A stretch of 64,000 bases of DNA, from the NCBI GenBank assembly GCA_024072375.1, contig CP099617.1, positions 725,001 through 789,000 of the forward strand. Direction: 5' to 3'. The stretch comes from Sphingomonadaceae bacterium OTU29LAMAA1. Its GTDB lineage: Bacteria; Pseudomonadota; Alphaproteobacteria; Sphingomonadales; Sphingomonadaceae. The translations under genes and the position numbers were made by a program. The notes under the pieces were generated by a model that did no database searches, was not told the origin of the DNA, and saw only the letters and a list, made by a program, of their open reading frames with translations. Shown here piece by piece: positions 62,232-64,000 of this stretch. The number at the start of each line of letters is the position of its first letter. Positions within the stretch are counted from its first letter, which is position 1.

Positions 62232-62837
62232 TTATCCTCGCAGGCTGGACGCGGCGCGGGCCTTCGCTTCGACGTCGGCGATCGAGCCGCCCGTTACCCA
62301 GCTGCCACCGACGCAGAGTACCGGCTTGAATGCCAGCCAGTCGGGCGCGGAGGCTTCGGTGATCCCGCCGGTGGGGCAGAAGCGGCACTGGTAGAATGGA
62401 GCGGCGAGTGCCTTCAGCGCCTTCAGCCCGCCCGAGGTTTCGGCGGGAAAGAACTTGAAGTGGGTCAGGCCGAGGTCAAGGCCGCGCATGATGTCGCCCG
62501 CGGTCGCGGTGCCCGGCAAATAGGCGACGCCAGCGTCGAGGATCGGTCGCGCCAGCCGTTCGGTCAAACCGGGCGAGACGATGAATTCGACGCCCGCATC
62601 GATCACATCGCGCGCCTGCGCCTCGTTGACGACGGTACCGGCGCCGACAATCGCGCCGGGGACCTTCCTCATCTCGGCGATCGCTTCCATCGCCGCACCT
62701 GTGCGGAGGGTGACTTCGAGCACCTTCAGGCCGCCGGCTACCAGCGCCTCGGCCAGCGGACGGGCGGTGGCGGCGTCGTCGATCACCAGCACCGGGATGA
62801 CGGCGCTGGTCTGCATGATAGTCGCGATATCGGTCAC
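62232..62837 (-). CDS. eda: 2-dehydro-3-deoxy-phosphogluconate (KDPG) aldolase
   Basis: 201 residues. Eda splits KDPG to pyruvate and glyceraldehyde 3-phosphate in the Entner-Doudoroff pathway, the main glucose route in sphingomonads. Seen are IMQTSAVIPVLVIDD, Glu in VLEVTLRT, GAGTVVNEAQA, and the Schiff-base Lys in LTHFKFFPAETSGG, PTGGIT for phosphate. GTG 62837 is chosen because TDIATIM matches the usual N-terminus and AAGG sits about ten bases upstream; the longer frame would overlap glk. Second gene after glk. Confidence 0.94.
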   Translation of the reverse strand: MTDIATIMQTSAVIPVLVIDDAATARPLAEALVAGGLKVLEVTLRTGAAMEAIAEMRKVPGAIVGAGTVVNEAQARDVIDAGVEFIVSPGLTERLARPILDAGVAYLPGTATAGDIMRGLDLGLTHFKFFPAETSGGLKALKALAAPFYQCRFCPTGGITEASAPDWLAFKPVLCVGGSWVTGGSIADVEAKARAASSLRG

Positions 62838-62853
62838 GATGCGTGCTGCCTTT

Positions 62854-63819
62854 CTAAGCGTGTTCTTGGGCAAAAGCGGCCGCGGCACCGAACAGGCCCG
62901 GCTGCGGGTGGGTAATGAGCTTGACGGGAATGCCCGCCATCAAAGTCTGAAACCGGCCCTTGGCCTGAAAGCGCTGGTCGAAGCCGGAGCGGATCAGTTT
63001 GTCCTTGATCCGCAGGCCGAGCCCACCCGCGATCACCACGCCCTTCGCGCCATGCGCCAGCGCGAGGTCGCCCGCCACCGCGCCTAGCGCGAGGCAGAAG
63101 CGGTCGAGCGCGGCGAGCGCGATCGAATCGGTGCCTTCGATCGCTTCAGTCCAGATCGTCTTGTCGTCGCGGCTGGGTACGGCGCGCCCCTCCATCTCGG
63201 CGAGCGTTTCGTAGATCGCGACGATACCGGGACCGGAGCAGATGCGCTCGGCGGAGACGCGCGTGTAGGTGCGACGGAGGCGCTTGACGAAGGCGTCCTC
63301 GATCCCGTCGAGTGGCGCGTAATCGACGTGCCCTCCCTCGGTCGGGAGAACATGGTAGCGGCCATCGGTCTTGAAGACCTGCGCCACGCCAAGCCCGGTG
63401 CCGGGTCCGCAGACGGTGGTGACGCCCTGCGCCGGCAGTGCGTTGTCCGGACCACAGAGATGTTCGAAATGCTCGCCCGGCAATTGCGCCACGGCGTGGC
63501 CTACCGCGCCGAAATCGTTGATGACGGTGTAGACATCGGCCCCCAGCCGTTCGGGGATCAGCGAGGGGCGGATCACCCACGGATTGTTAGTCAGACGGAT
63601 GATGTCGCCAGTGATGGGCGAGGCGACGGAGATCGCCGCCGCCTTGGGGAGCGGGGTGCAGTGACGGGCGGCGAACGCCTGCCATGCGGTCTGCAGGCTG
63701 GCGTGTTCCGCGGTCTTCAGCGTGACCGGTTCGCCGAGCGCGACGACGTGGCCGTCCTCCACTTCCGCAATGGCGAAGCGGGCGTGGGTGCCGCCGATGT
63801 CGACGCTGACGAGTTGCAT
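62854..63819 (-). CDS. glk: Glucokinase
   Basis: 321 residues. Phosphorylates glucose with ATP. Family motifs: VSVDIGGTHARFAIAE (phosphate 1), sugar-binding NPWVIRP and INDFGAVGHA, VCGPGTGLGVAQVF, the EGGH-type TEGGHVDYAP, and C-terminal GGLGLRIKDKL. This is the bacterial glucokinase (ROK-unrelated Glk) type. Between edd and eda in the Entner-Doudoroff block, with an intergenic repeat upstream. Confidence 0.95.
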   Translation of the reverse strand: MQLVSVDIGGTHARFAIAEVEDGHVVALGEPVTLKTAEHASLQTAWQAFAARHCTPLPKAAAISVASPITGDIIRLTNNPWVIRPSLIPERLGADVYTVINDFGAVGHAVAQLPGEHFEHLCGPDNALPAQGVTTVCGPGTGLGVAQVFKTDGRYHVLPTEGGHVDYAPLDGIEDAFVKRLRRTYTRVSAERICSGPGIVAIYETLAEMEGRAVPSRDDKTIWTEAIEGTDSIALAALDRFCLALGAVAGDLALAHGAKGVVIAGGLGLRIKDKLIRSGFDQRFQAKGRFQTLMAGIPVKLITHPQPGLFGAAAAFAQEHA

Positions 63820-63850
63820 TACCTATCCTCTCCAATCACCGCTTCTTGTA

Positions 63851-63922
63851 CTCCTGCGAAGGCGGGAGGCCCAGAGTTCCGAGCGCATCGCTGCTGGCCT
63901 TGGGCTCCTGCCTTCGCAGGAG
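63851..63922. repeat. Paired inverted repeat, family D, in the edd-glk gap
   Basis: CTCCTGCGAAGGCGGGAGG at 63851-63869 pairs inversely with CCTGCCTTCGCAGGAG ending at 63922; the two arms are imperfect, each with a small hairpin of its own. Fills most of the 112-base gap between glk and edd. Same architecture as families A to C. Confidence 0.75.
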
Positions 63923-63931
63923 CACGGTCCG

Positions 63932-64000
63932 CTACAACCCCGCTGCCGCCAGCATGCCCGATGCGCCCTTTTCGGCCTCGTCAGCCAGTCCGCGGAACAT
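63932..64000 (-). CDS. edd: Phosphogluconate dehydratase, C-terminal end (partial)
   Basis: Only the last 22 codons, starting from the right edge: FRGLADEAEKGASGMLAAAG and a TAG stop at 63932-63934. The F(R)xLxxxAExGAS pattern fits the C-terminus of Edd, and the position directly upstream of glk and eda is the standard Entner-Doudoroff order. Edd makes KDPG from 6-phosphogluconate. Called mainly from context. Confidence 0.65.
   Translation of the reverse strand: MFRGLADEAEKGASGMLAAAGL

Noticed and set aside
11861-63922. CRISPR-like repeats
   Set aside because: The repeats occur as isolated inverted pairs, not direct repeats with regular spacers.

Overview
The window is high-GC chromosomal DNA of an alphaproteobacterium, most likely a sphingomonad (Sphingomonas or a close relative). 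The evidence is the gene content and gene order: a cysD-cysNC fusion, pcm-tolC-popZ-valS, accA-xerD-aroK-aroB, lapA-pyrF-trpF-trpB-trpA-accD-folC, an Entner-Doudoroff block (edd-glk-eda), tandem Flp pilins, and several small proteins of a sphingomonad type. No prophage, insertion sequence, CRISPR array, rRNA or replication origin was seen. This taxonomic call is inference from gene families, not from a marker gene.

Layout: (1) 1-4235: 3' end of astB, a small membrane protein, and sulfate activation genes cysD-cysNC-cysQ. (2) 4225-11654: a bile-acid-symporter-like transporter, tRNA-Arg, a lipoprotein, a membrane-anchored spermidine-synthase-like protein overlapping hemB, a lipid kinase and a MATE exporter. 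(3) 11861-19856: valS (carrying an in-frame palindromic repeat insert), an S9 peptidase, popZ, a TolC-type outer membrane protein and pcm. (4) 20013-22832: small hypotheticals, tRNA-Cys, a MutT-type Nudix hydrolase and two Flp pilins. (5) 22855-28798: accA, xerD, an unknown exported protein, aroK, aroB and two mini-proteins. (6) 28974-29829: a tight run of four tiny unknown genes, one with a partial MbcA/ParS/Xre-type domain. (7) 29875-36406: DUF423, a CPA2 antiporter, an IscU-like scaffold, CvpA, radA, a GST and a glycosyltransferase. (8) 36485-38935: a YqjI-like PadR regulator with DUF2218 partner and twin operators, rarA, tRNA-Thr. (9) 38950-44494: a hybrid histidine kinase divergent from a PepSY-DUF2271-DUF4198-apbE operon with a Fur-box-like upstream site. 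(10) 44536-53901: a phosphodiesterase-fold protein, a patatin-like lipase, lapA, pyrF, trpFBA, accD, folC. (11) 53970-64000: a DUF6628-type protein, an AmpG-like permease, a receiver protein, rluB-rsmD, a major facilitator transporter, a UvrD/PcrA helicase and the eda-glk-edd end.

The most interesting points are the ApbE-linked operon at 41430-44494, where the DUF2271 protein carries a textbook flavinylation motif (DGVSGAT) and so looks like a covalent-FMN periplasmic redox module under iron control; the repeat inserted in frame inside valS; paired inverted repeats of several families scattered through the window; the metal-sensor-like PadR locus; and the four-gene mini-cassette at 28974-29829.
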